A DNA stretch of 64,000 nucleotides from Piliocolobus tephrosceles (GCF_002776525.5 NC_045434.1:196072373-196136372), one strand, 5' to 3'. Positions 43,312-53,092 are shown, numbered from the stretch's first letter. Made by a program: numbers and translations. Notes: generated by a model from the sequence alone, not told the origin.

Positions 43312-43611
43312 GCCAGGTGCAGTGGCGCACCCTGTTGTCCCAGCTACATGGGAGGCTGAGGCAGGAGGAGGGCTTGAGTCCAAGAGTTCTGGGCCATAGT
43401 GTGCTATGTCCATCGGGTGTCTGTTTGCACTAAGTTCTGCAATATGGTGACTTCCTGGGAGCTGGGGGACCACCAGGTTGCCCAAGGAGAGGTGAACTAG
43501 CCCAGGTTGGAAACTGAGCAGGTCAAAACTCCTGTGCTGATTAGTAGTGGAATTGTACCTGTGAATAGCCGCTGCACGCCAGCCTGGATAACACAGTGAG
43601 ACCCTGTCTCT
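43312..43611 (+). pseudogene. RN7SL pseudogene: 7SL RNA retropseudogene (signal recognition particle RNA)
   Basis: About 300 nt aligns along the whole 7SL RNA, including the central S domain that Alus lack. Recognisable blocks are GAGTCCAAGAGTTCTGGGC, the GTCCATCGGGTGTCTG region, GGTGACTTCCTGGGAG, GGGGACCACCAGGTTGCCC, GAGCAGGTCAAAACTCC and GTGAATAGCC. The length matches 7SL (about 299 nt) and an A-tail follows. Scattered substitutions (CGC to TGT, and a change in the TATGCCGATC region to TATGTCCATC) and the lack of the conserved upstream promoter mark it as a retropseudogene. It lies inside old L1 sequence, next to a free left Alu monomer. Confidence 0.93.
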
Positions 43612-43627
43612 TTAAAAAAAAGAAAAG

Positions 43628-43756
43628 CAGGGGGCACGGGCATGTAATCCCAGCACTTTGGGAGGCCAAGGTGAGAGAATCGCTTGAGCCTAGGAGTTCA
43701 AGACCAGCCTGAGCACTATAGGGGAGACCCCATCTCTATCCCCCCCCAAAAAAAAG
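43628..43756 (+). mobile_element. Free left Alu monomer
   Basis: One arm followed by CCCCCCCCAAAAAAAA, directly after the 7SL pseudogene. Confidence 0.88.
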
Positions 43757-44491
43757 ATGCAAGAGAGGAAGACTTAAGCTACCCAGTTTCAAGACTTAGT
43801 TATAAGCACTGTAAAGCATGGTAATCAAAACTGTGCTATTAGAAATATCTATAGATCAATATAACAGAATAGAGAGTTCAGGAACAGAATCACACATATA
43901 TCGTAAGTTAGTTTTCAACAAATGTGTTAAGAAAGGATAGTCTGGCCGGGCACGGTGGCTCAAGCCTGTAATCCCAGCACTTTGGGAGGCTGAGACGGGC
44001 GGATCACAAGGTCAGGAGATCGAGACCATCCTGGCTAACACGGTGAAACCCCGTCTCTACTAAAAACTACAAAAAACTAGCCAGGCGAGGTGGCGGGCGC
44101 CTGTAGTCCCAGCTACCCGGGAGGCTGAGGCAGGAGAATGACGTGAACCCGGGAGGCGGAGCTTGCAGTTAGCTGAGATCTGGCCACAGCACTCCAGCCT
44201 GGGTGACAGAGCAAGACTCCATCTCAAAAAAAAGAAAAAAAGAAAAGATAATCTTTTCTAAAAATGATGCAGAAACAATTAGATATCCATAAGGAAAAAA
44301 CCATTTCAATGCTTTTATCATACTCATACAGTATATGATACCATAAAAATTAAATTGAAATGGATCATAGACCTAACATAAAAGCTAAAACTTTTGCAAG
44401 AAAATAAGAGAAAAATCTTTGAGACCTTTTGGTAGAAAAAGCTTTCTTAGAACAAAAAAGAAAATTGAATTAACCTTAAAACAAAATCTTG
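43757..44491 (+). mobile_element. L1 ORF2 fragment split by an AluY
   Basis: Left part 43757-43943 has AGCATGGTAATCAAAACTGT and GAACAGAATCACACATATAT. Right part 44250-44491 has AAATGGATCATAGACCTAAC and AAAACTTTTGCAAGAAAATA. Both correspond to the C-terminal part of ORF2, in order, with stops in all frames. Confidence 0.7.
43944..44246 (+). mobile_element. AluY in L1
   Basis: Target AAAGGATAGTCT / AAAAGATAATCT. Confidence 0.96.
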
Positions 44492-44838
44492 GGCCAGGCG
44501 TGGTGGCTCACACCTGTAATCCCAGCACTTTGGGAGGCCAAGGCGGGTGGATCACAAGGTCAGGAGTTCGAGACCAGCCTGGCCAACATGGCGAAACCCC
44601 ATCTCTACTAAAAACACAAAAATGAGCCACGCGTGGTGGTGGGTGCCTGTAATCCCAGCTATTTGGGAGGCTGAGGCAGAAAAATCGCTTGAACCCGGGA
44701 GGTGGAGGTTGCAGTGAGCCAAGATGGAGCCACTGTACTCCAGCCTGGGCGACAAAGCAAGACCCTGTTTCAAAAAAGAAGAAGGAAGAGAAGGAGGAGG
44801 AAACAAACGAAACTAAACAAAAACAAACGAAACTAAAG
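44492..44838 (+). mobile_element. AluS with complex tail
   Basis: AAACAAACGAAACTAAA occurs twice in the tail (44802 and 44822). Confidence 0.94.
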
Positions 44839-44925
44839 CTCAGAGCTGTTCAGTGACTGTAAGATGACAAGATCACACTGTAAAAACAAGGTATGAACAC
44901 AGGTTTTCTAATGTGAAGTACAGTG
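44839..44925 (-). mobile_element. MIR SINE
   Basis: CTCAGAGCTGTTCAGTGACT and CAAGATCACACTG, diverged antisense MIR. Confidence 0.6.
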
Positions 44926-45280
44926 CGGTATCAGCTCTACGACTTTCTAAAAGGATGACCTTGGCTAGTAGGTAATTTAACCTCATACTCATTAGTAAAA
45001 TGAGTATATTCAAAGCCTTCACTCTGTAAGTAAATAGAGGCAATAATACTTATAAAGCATTTATTACAGTGCTTGGCACCTGATAAGCACTCAATAAATG
45101 TAAACTATTGATTAAGGGATTAAAGTTTTTTTTATTTAAGTTGATTCCATTTGATTTATCTGATATTCCATTTTATTCATGTATAAAAGGAAATAATAAT
45201 ATCTACTTAGCTAGGTTGTTTTTGATGATTAAATGAGCCAAAGCATTTAAAACTTCTAGTAAACTGCTTAGCATATGGTA
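44926..45280 (+). mobile_element. Two MIR SINEs in tandem
   Basis: The first has TTACAGTGCTTGGCACCTGA and CACTCAATAAATGTAAACT (to 45112). The second has TAGCTAGGTTGTTTTTGATG and AACTGCTTAGCATATGGTAA. Confidence 0.75.
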
Positions 45281-45439
45281 AACGGGAGGAAGGAACAGAG
45301 AGTGCCTTTTGACAAATAGCAAACCAAAGTCACAAATTTTCCTCCAAAAAATTACATGCCAGGTGAGTGTTCAAGAAACGTTTGTTGAATGACAAATGAG
45401 CAGATGCCATCATTGCAATATATGGTATAATAAATAAAC

Positions 45440-45741
45440 TTATTTTATTTTTCTTCTTTTGAGACAGAGTCTCACTCTGTAGTCTAAGCTGGAGTACAGT
45501 GGCACGATCTTGGCTCACTGCAACCTGCGCCTCCCAGGTTCAAGCAATTCTCCTGCCTCAGCCACTGGAGTAGCTGGGATTACAGGCACACACCACCATG
45601 CCCAGCTATTTTTTGTATTTTTAGGAGAGACGGAGTTTCGCCATGTTGGCCAGGCTGGTCTTAAGCTCTTGGCTAGGTGTGATCTGCTCGCCTCAGCCTT
45701 CCAAAGTATTGGGATTACAGGTGTGAGCCGCTGTGTCTGGC
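45440..45741 (-). mobile_element. AluS
   Basis: Ends GCTGTGTCTGGCC. Confidence 0.94.
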
Positions 45742-45770
45742 CCTACTAAGTAAATTTCATTGTCCTTTCC

Positions 45771-46065
45771 TTTTTTTTTTTTTTGAAACAGGATCTCTCT
45801 CTGCTGCCCAGGCTGGAGTGTGGTGGTGGGATTTTGGCTCACTGCAGCCTCAACCTCCCAGGCTCAAGCAATCCTCCCACCTCAGCTTTCCAATTAACTG
45901 GGACTACAGGCAGATGCCACCATGCCCAGTTAACTTTTTAAGTGTTTATAGAGATGGGGTTTTGCCATGTTGCCCAGGCTGGTATCAAACTCCTGGGCTA
46001 AAGCACTCCACCCACCTTAGCCTCCCAAAGTGCTGGGATTACAGGTGTAAGCCACCATGCCCAGC
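45771..46065 (-). mobile_element. AluJ
   Basis: GAAACAGGATCTCTCTCTGC and AACTGGGACTACAGGCAGAT are typical AluJ divergence. Confidence 0.93.
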
Positions 46066-46091
46066 TAATTTTAGCTTTCTAAAACATGTTG

Positions 46092-46396
46092 CGGGCTACG
46101 TGCGGTGGCTCATGCCTGTAATCCCAGCACTTTGGGAGGTGGAGGCGGGTGGATCACCTGAGGTCGGGAGTTTGAGACCAGCCTGACCAATGTGAAGAAA
46201 CCCTATCTCTACCAAAAATACAAAATTAGCCAGGCATGGTGGCGCATGCCTGTAATCCCAGCTACTCAGGAGGCTGAGGCAGGAGAATCGCTTGAACTCA
46301 GGAGGCGGAGGTTGCAGTGAGTTGAGATCATGCCACTGCACTGCAGCCTAGGGATAAAGCAAGACTCTGTCTCCAAAAAAATTAAATAAATAAATA
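46092..46396 (+). mobile_element. AluS
   Basis: Target duplication AAAACATGTTGC. Confidence 0.95.
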
Positions 46397-46410
46397 AAAC
46401 ATGTTGCACA

Positions 46411-46596
46411 TCAGGTGTGGTGGCTCACGCCTATAATCCCGGTGCTTTGTGAGGCTGAGGTAGGAGGACTGGTTGGCTCCAGGAGGTTAAGGCAGAGATA
46501 AACCATTATTGTGCCACTGCACTCCAGCCTTGGTGACAGAATGAGACTCTGTTTCAAAAAAATAATAATAATAATAAGTAAAAAAAAGAAGAAGAG
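46411..46596 (+). mobile_element. AluJ, middle deleted
   Basis: Only about 160 bp of body; the left arm joins directly to the right-arm end. Confidence 0.88.
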
Positions 46597-47010
46597 AAGA
46601 ATTAACCTGAGTAGCTATCTATCTCAGGAATGAAATGATGGTTTAACATTTTAAATCTATTTAATTCACCTCATTAACCAACTAAAAAGCAAAACAAAAC
46701 TTATGATCACCTCAATACGTACAGAAAAAAGCATTTGAGAAAATTCATGTAAAAATTCTCAGCAAAGTAGGAAGAGAAGGAAACTTCTTTAGCCTGATAA
46801 AGAGTATTTAGAATAATACAGATAACATCATACTTAATGATGAAAGATTGAATGCATTCCTCTTAATATCAAGAAGGTAAGGATGTTTTGTTTACTATTG
46901 TACTAGCAATTCTAGCCAGTGCAATAAGCCAAGAAAAAAGAACTAAAAGGCATATAGATTTGAAAGAAATAGGTAAAACTATATTTATTTGCAAAGAACA
47001 AGATTATCTT

Positions 47011-47304
47011 GGCCGGGCACAGTGGCTCGTGCCTGTAATCCCAGCACTTTGGGAGGTTGAGGCAGGTGGATCACCTGAGGTCAGGAGTTCAAGACAAGCC
47101 CAACCAATATAGTGAAACCCCATCTGTACTAAAATTACAAAAATTAGTGGGCATGGTGGCATGTGCCTGTAGTCCCAGCTACTCTGGAAGCTGAGGCAGG
47201 AGAATCACTTGAACCCAGGAGGTGGTGGTTGCATTGAGCTGAGATTGCGCCACTGCACTCCAGCCTGGGCGACAGTGAGACCCCATCTCAAAAAAGAAAA
47301 AACA
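47011..47304 (+). mobile_element. AluS in L1
   Basis: Target AAGATTATCTT / AATATTATCTC. Confidence 0.94.
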
Positions 47305-47362
47305 AAATATTATCTCTGTAGAAAATGCTAAGGAACCTAAAAATAGCTATTAAAACTAAGTA

Positions 47363-47656
47363 AGCTGGGTGCAGTGGCTCACACCTGTAATCCCAGCACT
47401 TTGGGAGGCTGAGGGGGGGCAGATCGTGAGGTCAGGAGTTCGAGATCAGCCTGGCCAACATGGTGAAAGCCCGTCTCTACTAAAAATACAAAAATTAGCC
47501 AGGTGTGGTGGTGCACGCCTGTAATCTCAGCTACTCAGGAGGCTGAGACAGGAGAATCACTTGAACCCGGGAGGCAGAGGTTGCAGTGAGCCGAGATTAT
47601 CAAGCACTGCACTCCAGACTGGGTGACAGAGCAAGACTCCATCTCAAAAAAAAAAC
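47363..47656 (+). mobile_element. AluS in L1
   Basis: GAGATTATCAAGCACTGC has a 3-bp insertion. Confidence 0.95.
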
Positions 47657-47665
47657 CATGAAGTT

Positions 47666-47957
47666 GGCCAGACATGATGGCTCATGCCTGTAATCCCAGC
47701 ACTTTGGGAGGCCAAGGCAGGTGGATCACTGGAGGTCAGGAGTTCAAGATCAGCCTGGCCAACATGGTGAAAATTCTGTCTCTACTAAAAATAAAAAAAT
47801 TAGCCAGGTATGGTGGCACATGCCTGTAATCCCAGCTACTCAGGAGGCTGAGGCAGGAGAATCACTTGAACCCAGGAGGCAGAGGTTGCGGTGAGCTGAG
47901 ATGGTGCCACTGCACTCCAACCTGGGAGACTCCATCTCAAAAAAAAAAAAAAAAAAA
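47666..47957 (+). mobile_element. AluS in L1
   Basis: CCAACCTGGGAGACTCC lacks about 15 bp near the 3' end. Confidence 0.95.
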
Positions 47958-48255
47958 CAATTATAATACTATACACTAGCAACACAAAATTGGAAACTAA
48001 AATTTTTTAAAAAATGCCATTGACAGTATTGTATTTAAAATATCAAATACTTCAGGACAAATTTAATAAAAGACATATAAATCCTGTACACTAAAGTCTA
48101 TAAAACATTGATGAGAAAAATTAAATAAAATCTAAATAGATATTTCATTAATTGGAAGATTCAGTATTGTTAAGATGTAAATTCTCCTCAAGTTAAGCAA
48201 TAGATCCCATGCAATCCTATTAGAAAACTTTGCAGATCTTTAAAATTTCCAGGCT

Positions 48256-48567
48256 AGGCCACGCGTGGTGGCTCACACCTGTAATCCCAGCACTTTGGGA
48301 GGCTGAGGTGGGCAGATCACAAGGTCAGGAGATCAAGACTATCCTGGCTAACATGGTGAAACCCCATCTCTACTAAAAATATAAAAAATTTGCTGGGCGT
48401 GGTGGTGGGCACCTGTAGTCCTAGCTACTCTGGAGGCTGAGGCAGGAGAATGGTGTAAGTGAATCCGGGAGGCGGAGCTTGCAGTGAGCCTAGATCACAC
48501 CATTGCACTCCAGCCTGGGTGACAGAGTGAGACTCCATCTCACAAAAATTAAAAAAAAAAAAAAAAA
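48256..48567 (+). mobile_element. AluY-like
   Basis: Target AATTTCCAGGCTA / AATTTCCTGGCTA. Confidence 0.95.
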
Positions 48568-48609
48568 TTTCCTGGCTAACCATCACCTGGGTCTTAAATT
48601 ACAAAGACA

Positions 48610-48737
48610 GTAAAGTAGTAAGGATTAGGAGCAGGAAGTTCCAGGTGAGGCTGACCTGGATTTAATCCCAGCTCTGTCTCTTATTACCTGTGTCCTTGAG
48701 TAAGTTATTTAACCTCTCCTCTTGTAGGTTTCTAACC
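48610..48737 (+). mobile_element. MIR SINE
   Basis: TGGATTTAATCCCAGCTCTG, TGTCCTTGAGTAAGTTATTT, AACCTCTCC. Confidence 0.85.
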
Positions 48738-49342
48738 TTTTTGTTTTTTTTTTTTCAAGACTCAGTCATCCAGGCTGGAGTGCAGTGGCGTGATCACAGT
48801 TCACTGCAGCCTCGACCTCCCAGGCCTAAGCAATCCTCTCATCTCAGCTTCCCAAGTAACTAGGACCACAGGCATGTGATACCATGCCCAGCTAACTAAA
48901 AAAAAATTTTTTGGCCGGGCGCGGTGGCTCAAGCCTGTAATCCCAGCACTTTGGGAGGCCGAGATGGGCGGATCACGAGGTCAGGAGTTCGAGACCATTC
49001 TGGCTAACACGGTGAAACCCCGTCTCTACTAAAAAATACAAAAAGCTAACTGGGCGAGGTGGCAGGCACCTGTAGTCCCAGCTACTCGGGAGGCTGAGGC
49101 AGGAGAATGGTGTAAACCCGGGAGGCGGAGCTTGCAGTGAGCTGAGATCCGGCCACTGCACTCCAGCCTGGGCGACAGAGCGAGACTCTGTCTCAAAAAA
49201 AAAAAAAGAAAAAAAATTTTTTTGTAGTGACAAAGTCTCACTATGTTGCCCAGGCTGTTCTCAGACTCCTGGGCTCAAGTGATCCTCCCACCTTGGCCTC
49301 CCAAATTGCTGGGATTACAGGCATGAGCCACCATGTGCAGCC
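48738..49342 (-). mobile_element. AluJ interrupted by a plus-strand AluY
   Basis: AluJ is 48738-48911 plus 49208-49342; AluY is 48912-49207. The AAAAAAATTTTTT at the left junction recurs at the right. Confidence 0.92.
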
Positions 49343-49357
49343 AACAACACAACTTTT

Positions 49358-49676
49358 TATTTTTATTTATTTATTGTATTATTATTATTATTATTTGAGA
49401 TGGAATCTTGCTCTGTCACCCAGGCTGGAGTGCAGTAGCATGATCTTGGCTCACTGCAACCTTCACCTCCCAGGTTCAAGTGATTCTTCTGCCTCAACCT
49501 TTCAAGTAGCTGAGATTGCAGGCAACTGCCACTGTGCCTGGCTAATTTTTGTATTTTTAGTAGAGATGGGATTTCACCATGTTGGCCACGCTGGTCTCAA
49601 ACTCCTGACCTCAGGTAGTCCACCCGCCTTGGCCTCCCAAAGTGCTGGGATTACAGGGGTGAGCCACTGTGCCCAG
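49358..49676 (-). mobile_element. AluS with (TTA)n tail, first at a reused site
   Basis: Target CAACACAACTTTTT at 49346. Confidence 0.94.
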
Positions 49677-49686
49677 CCAACACAAT

Positions 49687-49999
49687 TTTTTTGTTTTGTT
49701 TTGTTTTTTGAGATGGAGTTTTGCTCTTTTTGCCCTGGGTGGAGTGCAGTGGTGCGATCTTGGCTCATTACAACTGCCACCTCCCAGGTTCAAGTGATTC
49801 TCCTGCCTCAGCCTCTCAAGTAGCTGGGATTACAGGTGTGCAACACCAAACCCAGCTAATTTTGTATTTTTTTTTTTTTAATAGAGACTGGATTTCACCA
49901 TGTTGGCCAGGCTGGTCTAGAACTCCTGATCGCAGGTGATCTGCCCACCTTGGCCTCCCAAAGTGCTGGGATTACAGGCATGAGCCACTGGGCCCGGCC
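49687..49999 (-). mobile_element. AluS, second at the same site
   Basis: Target copies CCAACACAATTTTTT (49677) and CCAGCACAATTTTTT (50000). Confidence 0.94.
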
Positions 50000-50185
50000 C
50001 CAGCACAATTTTTTAAATGGCTCAAAAATTTTGAATAGATGAAGAAGTATACAGAAATATTCAATAAGCACACCAAAAGATGCTTAATGTCATTAGTCAT
50101 TAGAGATATGCAAATTAAATCCTCAAAGATAAATCACTTCATACCCACTTGAATGACTAAAGTTAAAAAAATTAATAATTTCACA

Positions 50186-50452
50186 GGGTGTGGCCAGGCA
50201 GGCAGATCATGAGGTTAGGAGTTTGAGACCAGCCTGGCTAATATGGTGAAACCCCGTCTCTACTCAAAACACAAAAATTAACTGGGTATGATGGTGCATG
50301 CCTGTAATCCCAGCTATTTGGGAGGCTGAGGCAGAAGAATCGCTTGAACCTGGGAGGTGGCGGTTGCAGTGAGCCAAGATTGTGCCACTGCACTCCAGCC
50401 TGGGTGACAGAGCAAGACTCTGTCTCAAAAAAAAAAAAAAAAAAAAAAAAAA
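50186..50452 (+). mobile_element. AluS with a deletion near the head
   Basis: GGGTGTGGCCAGGCAGGCAG shows loss of about 40 bp; long A-tail. Confidence 0.92.
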
Positions 50453-50454
50453 TC

Positions 50455-50756
50455 ACCGGCATGGTGGCTCACACTTGTAATCCCAGCACTCTGGGAGGCT
50501 GAGGCAGGTGGATCACCTGAGGTCAGCAGTTCAAGACCAGCCTGGTCAACATGGTGAAACCCTGTCTTTACTGAAAACACAAAACAATTAGCAGGGTGTG
50601 GTGGTGCACGCCTATAATCCCGGCTACTCAGGAGGCTGGGGCAGGATAATTACTTGACCTTGAGAGGCGGAGGTTGCAGTGAGCCAAGATTGCACCACTG
50701 CACTCCAGCTTGAGCAACAAGATCAAAAGCTCTGTCGCAAAAAAAAAAAAAAAAGA
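50455..50756 (+). mobile_element. AluS
   Basis: Directly follows the tail of the preceding Alu. Confidence 0.94.
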
Positions 50757-50861
50757 TTAATAATACCAAAGGCTGGCAAGGGTTTGAAGCAACAGGAACT
50801 GTCATACATTGCTGGTGGGAGTGTAAAATGGCACAACTGCTTTGGAAAACAATTTAGTAAT

Positions 50862-51158
50862 TTTTTTTCTTTTCGAGACGGGATCCCACTCTGTCAGCCA
50901 GGCTGGAGTGGAGTGGCGTGATCGTGGCTCACTGCAGTCTCAACCTCCTGGGCTCAAGCAATCCTCCCACCTCAGCCCCCTGAGTAGTAGGGACTACAGG
51001 TTCGTCACCATGGCCAGCTAATTTTTTTTTTTTTTTTTTTGTAGAGATGGGGTTTTACCATGTTGCCGAGGCTGGTCTCAACTCCTGAGCTCAAGCAATC
51101 CGTCCACCTTGGCCTCCCAAGGTGCTGGGATTATAGGCGTGAGCCACCACACCCAGCC
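50862..51158 (-). mobile_element. AluJ in L1
   Basis: Target TTAGTAATTTTT / CTAGTAACTTTTT. Confidence 0.93.
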
Positions 51159-51680
51159 TAGTAACTTTTTATATAATTAAACATTCACCTATCCTGTGAC
51201 ACGACAATACCACTTCTATTTACCCGAGAGAAATATAAACATGTGTCCACACAAAACTCGTACATAAATGTTTATATTAGCCCAAAACTGGGGGATAAAA
51301 AGAATGTCCATCAACAGATGAATGAATTAAACTGTGGCGTTTTCATTCAATAGAATACCACTTCAGCAACAACAGAGAATGAGCTACTGACATACAACAA
51401 GATTGATGAATCTTCATGGATGTTATGTTGAATGGAAAAAGGCAGACACAAAAAGTATACACTGGACGATTCAATTTTTATTGAGTTCTAGAACAGGCAA
51501 AACTAACTTATGGTGACAAAAATCAGAAGTGATTGCCTCTGGCACTGAAGGAATTGAGAAGGGACACAAGGAATTCTCTGCATAACGAAAACTTTCTATA
51601 CCGTGAGAGTGGTGTGGGTTTCATACGTGTATGAGTTTGTCTAAACTCATTCAATTGTACTTTAAAAATCTATGCATTGT

Positions 51681-51998
51681 ATTATTTTTATTATTTTTTA
51701 TTTTTACATTTACTTATTTATTAGTATTATTTTTTGAGATAGAGTTTTGTGCTTGTTGCCCAGGCTGGAGTGTAATGGCACAATCTTGGCTCACCACAAC
51801 CTCCACCTCCGGGTTCAAGCGATTCTCCTGCCTCAGCCTCCTAAGTAGCTGGGATTATAGGCATGCACCACCACGCCCGGTTAATTTTGTATTTTCAGTA
51901 GAGACAGGGTTTCTCCATGTTGGTCAGGCTGGCCCTCAGGTGATCCACCCACCTCGGCCTCCCAAAGTGCTGAGGCGTTAAGCCACCGCGCCCCAGCC
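51681..51998 (-). mobile_element. AluS in L1
   Basis: Target AATCTATGCATT. GGCTGGCCCTCAGGTGATCC lacks about 20 bp. Confidence 0.94.
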
Positions 51999-52334
51999 AA
52001 TCTATGCATTTTATTGTATATAAATTAAACCTCAGTATTGTTGACATAAATACACACGTGGAGTTCCCTCATGGTCTGTCAGTCTGCAGTTAGCAAGATA
52101 ACCCCTTCTCCCTGAATCATGGGTGATTAACAACCCCAGTCAGTTAATCTACAGGCAGCTCATCAGCACCACCAGGAGGTGAGCTGGTAGTTCAGACTCA
52201 TCTCCCTGGCAGAGGCCCTCACTGTGACCCCAACCAGTGACCATTCCCAGGCCTTATAGAATGCTGATCTTGTTGGTCTCAGCCAACCAGAAGGATCTTG
52301 ACCCCTGGGAAGGCCCCTCTATCAAGACACAAAG

Positions 52335-52450
52335 TGGCCAACTTTGCAGTCAGAGACTTGGGGGTCCAATTCCAGCATCAGGCTTCCTTCAGCATTGTGT
52401 GACCTTGGCTAAATCATTTACTCTCTCTGAAGTTCAATGCTCCAGAAAGT
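52335..52450 (+). mobile_element. MIR SINE
   Basis: TGTGTGACCTTGGCTAAATC and ATTTACTCTCTCTGAAGTTC. It lies just before the AluY/tRNA unit. Confidence 0.75.
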
Positions 52451-52500
52451 CAAGAAGCCAATTGCTCTCATTTTAGTATCTTCTATGTCTGGAACATAAG

Positions 52501-52510
52501 TTTTTAATTT
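52501..52510 (-). repeat. Possible target-site duplication, copy beyond the AluY tail
   Basis: TTTTTAATTT (plus strand) lies just outside the T-run of the AluY at 52516-52953. The same ten bases occur at 53050-53059, beyond the 5' end of the tRNA. With indels the match extends to TAAG/TAATG on one side. The sequence is A/T-rich, so chance cannot be excluded. Confidence 0.4.
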
Positions 52511-52515
52511 TTGTG

Positions 52516-52953
52516 TTTTTTTTTTTTTTTTTTTTTTTTGATGGGTTTTTCCCTTTTTCCCCCGGGCTGGGGGACTTGGGCAGGAACAAACCCCCTCTCC
52601 CACCTCCATGACAAAAATCTTCTATTTTTTNNNNNNNNNNNNNNNNNNNNNNNNNNNNNNNNNNNNNNNNNNNNNNNNNNNNNNNNNNNNNNNNNNNNNN
52701 NNNNNNNNNNNNNNNNNNNNNNNNNNNNNNGCAAGCTCTGCCTCCCGGGTTTATGCCATTCTCCTGCCTCAGCCTCCTGAGTAGCTGAGACTACAGGCGC
52801 CCGCCACCTCGCCCGGCTAGTTTTTTGTATTTTTTAGTAGAGACGGGGTTTCACCATGTTAGCCAGGATGGTCTCGATCTCCTGACCTCGTGATCCGCCC
52901 ATCTCGGCCTCCCAAAGTGCTGGGATTACAGGCTTGAGCCACCGCACCCGGCC
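52516..52953 (-). mobile_element. AluY, Old World monkey type, next to the tRNA, with gap
   Basis: 5' end at 52953, 24-T run at 52516-52539. Bases 52540-52630 are a garbled version of the 3' end, then 100 N. The rest (52731-52953) is a near-consensus young AluY. It shares the strand of the tRNA. Confidence 0.93.
52631..52730. other. Assembly gap, 100 N, inside the AluY next to the tRNA
   Basis: Exactly 100 N. The 90 bases to its left look like low-quality sequence. Confidence 1.
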
Positions 52954-52967
52954 AGAGTAAGTGCTCT
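52954..52967 (-). other. 14-bp spacer between tRNA-Glu and the co-oriented AluY, no Pol III terminator
   Basis: The minus strand after the tRNA reads AGAGCACTTACTCT and then the Alu head GGCCGGGTGC. There is no run of four T. AGAG and CTCT could form a 4-bp stem. Normal tRNA genes have TTTT within a few tens of bases, so a primary transcript would be expected to continue into the Alu. Confidence 0.8.
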
Positions 52968-53039
52968 TTCCCTGACCGGGAATCGAACCCGGGCCGCGGC
53001 GGTGAGAGCGCCGAATCCTAACCACTAGACCACCAGGGA
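52968..53039 (-). tRNA. tRNA-Glu, anticodon CTC
   Basis: A 72-nt cloverleaf reads from TCCCTGGTGGTCTAGTGG to CCCGGTCAGGGAA. The acceptor stem is TCCCTGG/TCAGGGA with one G-U pair. The D arm is GTCT...GGAT. The anticodon arm is CGGCG-CTCTCAC-CGCCG with CTC at 53004-53006. The T arm is CCGGG-TTCGATT-CCCGG. The A box (TGGTCTAGTGG) and B box (GGTTCGATTCC) fit the consensus, CCA is not encoded and there is no intron. As far as I can tell the body equals the standard primate tRNA-Glu-CTC. What is unusual is the setting: no T-run follows the 3' end, and a young AluY on the same strand starts 14 nt downstream. It could be a functional gene or a recent intact copy. Confidence 0.96.
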
Positions 53040-53049
53040 AGCTAATGTT

Positions 53050-53059
53050 TTTTTAATTT
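53050..53059 (-). repeat. Possible target-site duplication, copy upstream of the tRNA
   Basis: TTTTTAATTT lies 10 bp beyond the tRNA 5' end. On the minus strand it reads AAATTAAAAA after ATT, which resembles the L1 endonuclease site TT/AAAA. CATTAGCT between it and the tRNA could be a retained 5' leader. A short (AT)n/(GT)n tract follows at 53060-53089. Confidence 0.4.
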
Positions 53060-53092
53060 AATATATATATATGTGTGTATGTGTGTATGCCT

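Larger units (their letters stand above)
46600..48255 (+). mobile_element. L1 ORF2 (reverse transcriptase region) remnant split by three Alus
   Basis: Segments 46600-47010, 47305-47362 and 47958-48255 carry ORF2-like text: AGGAATGAAATGATGGTTTA, AAAAATTCTCAGCAAAGTAG, CTATTGTACTAGCAATTCTA, CATGCAATCCTATTAGAAAA. The frame is destroyed. Confidence 0.68.
50005..52065 (+). mobile_element. Old L1M ORF2 end and 3' UTR, split by Alus
   Basis: Segments 50005-50185, 50757-50861, 51159-51680 and 51999-52065 give in order AATGTCATTAGTCATTAGAG, TGCTGGTGGGAGTGTAAAAT, ATCAACAGATGAATGAATTA, CTCATTCAATTGTACTTTAA and a final TTATTGTATATAAATTAAAC. The last pieces are the usual L1M 3' end. Confidence 0.75.

Noticed and set aside
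43312..43611. 7SL copy as an ordinary Alu or as an active SRP RNA gene
   Set aside because: It contains the 7SL S domain that Alu lacks, so it is not an Alu. Substitutions along its length, an A-tail and unrelated upstream sequence argue against an active gene.
49227..49823. 198-codon ORF, one of the longest in the window
   Set aside because: It spans three minus-strand Alus and their T-rich tails and has no non-Alu coding content.
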